Assembly: GCF_023283945.1 (NCBI RefSeq)
Contig: NZ_JAKIKW010000013.1
Span: forward strand, 1 to 64,000
Direction of reading: 5' to 3'
Length of the DNA: 64,000 nucleotides
DNA from: Shewanella gelidimarina
GTDB taxonomy: Bacteria > Pseudomonadota > Gammaproteobacteria > Enterobacterales > Shewanellaceae
In this document: in pieces, positions 62,686-64,000 of the stretch
Layout of the letters: each line of letters starts with the position of its first letter
Position numbering within the stretch: position 1 is the stretch's first letter
Notes under the pieces: generated by a model
What the model was told of the DNA's origin: nothing
Databases searched by the model: none
Seen by the model: only the letters and a program-made list of their open reading frames with translations
Made by a program: the position numbers and the translations under genes

Positions 62686-64000
62686 TTAAAAGTGCCATTG
62701 CAGGTAAACGCTTTGATAATTACTGCCACCACTTATGCGGCCAAAGGCTGAACTGGACTCAAAGATACCTGAGCGATGGTGGATACTATAACCAAACCAG
62801 AGGTTTTCCATTTTTCTAGAATTGAACACATCACCGACATTCACATCTAATGAAAAATCTATGTAATTAAGTAGCTTAGATGGCTTGTAATCTTTTTCGG
62901 CTAGCTCGCTCGACTCAATGTGAGTGACCGTGCTGACGTAAGATAAACCTTCGGCGACACCGAGTCTAAATCGTGGGCCAATTTCAAAGGTGTAGTATGC
63001 CTTAATCGCAATAATTGCTTCAGCAATATTATCTTGTACTTCGGAGTCATGATGCCAGACTAAGCCTGGCGTCAAGTAAAGCTCTATCGGTAAGGTAAAC
63101 AAGGTATCGGTAAGCTGAGTACCGTAAAAAGCCGAGGTCATTTGGTTATTGTAGGGGTCGGTTTGGGTTTGCCATTTGAATATCGCATTGAGGTTAGACG
63201 GTGTCGCCCAACCATGGGCAATACGTAAGTACTCTGTCGGCTTTTCTTGTTTAGTCACAACCGATTTTGCTGAATAATTCTTTTTATTCGGTTCAGGGAA
63301 AAAGCCAAAACCCAAAAAGGACTCATACTGAAAGCGGTTGTTAATACTCGGGAGTTCGTAGACATCATCTTCTAAACGGCCGACGCCAAACTGGCCTAAT
63401 AAATATAGATTACTAATGAGATGGTAACGGGCCTTGATACCAGCATTAAAGCTAACACCGCCACCAACATCATATTTATCTAAGCCATAGTAATATTGAT
63501 TAAAATCGGCGCTTTTCCACTGAAACTCGGCGTAAGGCAGTAGGCGCCAATCTCCAGACTGCCAAAGGTATTGAGTACGACTATAGCCATAGCTGCGCTT
63601 GTTTGAGTCTGAGAGAACGGCTAAATCGACATCCCATTCATCCTTTACAAAACGGTATTGTAAACCGAAATCAAAGGCCTGAGATTGGGTTTCATTTTGC
63701 AGCGTCTCTGGGATATCGACAAATCGAAAACGGGTATAAAGATTGACTTGGTGGTTGTCATTTTTCCAAATATGACCAGCAGCTTCCATTCCATTGATAT
63801 AGAAATAGTCATTTTTAAAGTAGATGAGCGGCAAGGTGTCATACACCTCATCTTCTTCTGTGGCGTAGGGAATATCGCCACGGCGCATACCGATACCCAC
63901 CCCCCAACTGTTATTCCATTGATTGGCTGTCGGCTCTTCTGCTGTCACCGCGATTGCAGATTCTGTTGTTGCTGCCAATGCAGGGTCATTTGCCGCGTTA
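62686..64000 (-). CDS. MipA/OmpV family outer-membrane protein (5' end beyond window)
   Basis: At least 437 codons are open to the window edge. The TTG at 63978 is not the real start because the frame continues upstream (NAANDPALAATTESA) without a signal peptide. Many amphipathic strands ending in aromatic residues and a C-terminal Phe (SVYLQWHF) indicate an outer-membrane beta-barrel, with the family-type start NNSWGVGIGMRRGDIPY. MipA/OmpV proteins are scaffolds or porin-like channels. Partial; signal peptide outside the window. Confidence 0.85.
   Translation of the reverse strand, partial: NAANDPALAATTESAIAVTAEEPTANQWNNSWGVGIGMRRGDIPYATEEDEVYDTLPLIYFKNDYFYINGMEAAGHIWKNDNHQVNLYTRFRFVDIPETLQNETQSQAFDFGLQYRFVKDEWDVDLAVLSDSNKRSYGYSRTQYLWQSGDWRLLPYAEFQWKSADFNQYYYGLDKYDVGGGVSFNAGIKARYHLISNLYLLGQFGVGRLEDDVYELPSINNRFQYESFLGFGFFPEPNKKNYSAKSVVTKQEKPTEYLRIAHGWATPSNLNAIFKWQTQTDPYNNQMTSAFYGTQLTDTLFTLPIELYLTPGLVWHHDSEVQDNIAEAIIAIKAYYTFEIGPRFRLGVAEGLSYVSTVTHIESSELAEKDYKPSKLLNYIDFSLDVNVGDVFNSRKMENLWFGYSIHHRSGIFESSSAFGRISGGSNYQSVYLQWHF

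Noticed and set aside
1..64000. CRISPR array, prophage or integron
   Set aside because: No regularly spaced direct repeats, no cas, integrase, terminase or transposase genes were seen anywhere.

Overview
The window looks like chromosomal DNA of a Shewanella-type marine gammaproteobacterium. The basis is gene order and family content: an nnr-tsaE-amiB-mutL-miaA-hfq-hflX-hflK-hflC superoperon followed by petABC and sspAB, plus cydDC, a short bifunctional putA, norB/norR and an lpxL-hldE pair. Nearly all of it is housekeeping DNA. I see no prophage, integrase, transposase gene or CRISPR array.

Layout. 1-840 holds two intact tRNA-Gly(GCC) genes among several decaying copies. 1097-11647 is a small helical protein followed by the superoperon for metabolite repair, tRNA modification (tsaE, miaA), cell-wall amidase, mismatch repair, Hfq, and the HflX/HflKC GTPase and membrane-quality-control proteins. 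12064-14563 encodes the cytochrome bc1 complex, and 14673-15757 SspA/SspB. After pabA (16160) a MITE-like inverted-repeat element lies directly upstream of an S9 lipoprotein peptidase (17102). The S9 gene converges on rhlE. Two small DUF proteins and cydDC follow, and cydC converges on putA. Next come an SH3-domain protein, a Pit phosphate transporter with its DUF47 partner, and a CYTH-CHAD triphosphatase.

34552-41385 (minus strand) is an accessory membrane-stress cluster: K+ channel, small RHH-like protein, DUF2491 (YjfK), PspA family (YjfJ), DUF2170 (YjfI), membrane spermidine-synthase-like protein, DUF350 (YjfL-like) and a lipoprotein. It resembles E. coli yjfIJKLM but lacks the ATP-grasp ligase YjfC in this window, and it separates the CYTH gene from glnE. 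A 13-bp near-palindrome, GACATAATATGTC, occurs three times here, and two copies overlap the -35 box of a predicted promoter in the same register. I consider this the best candidate for an undescribed regulatory circuit in the window.

41716-50843 has glnE, two Shewanella-type hypotheticals, zapE and an active/inactive M16 peptidase pair. 51058-55062 is a nitric-oxide detoxification unit, norR and the quinol NO reductase norB, with a readable sigma-54 promoter and NorR-like sites. 55430-57906 is lpxL and hldE. The right end holds a HELGH zincin-like protein, hypotheticals, a non-coding stretch of GGA-loop hairpins (59338-60166), a TetR regulator, a rhomboid protease with an N-terminal zinc ribbon, and the 3' part of a MipA/OmpV porin-like gene that runs off the window.

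All functional names come from motif recognition, without database searches.
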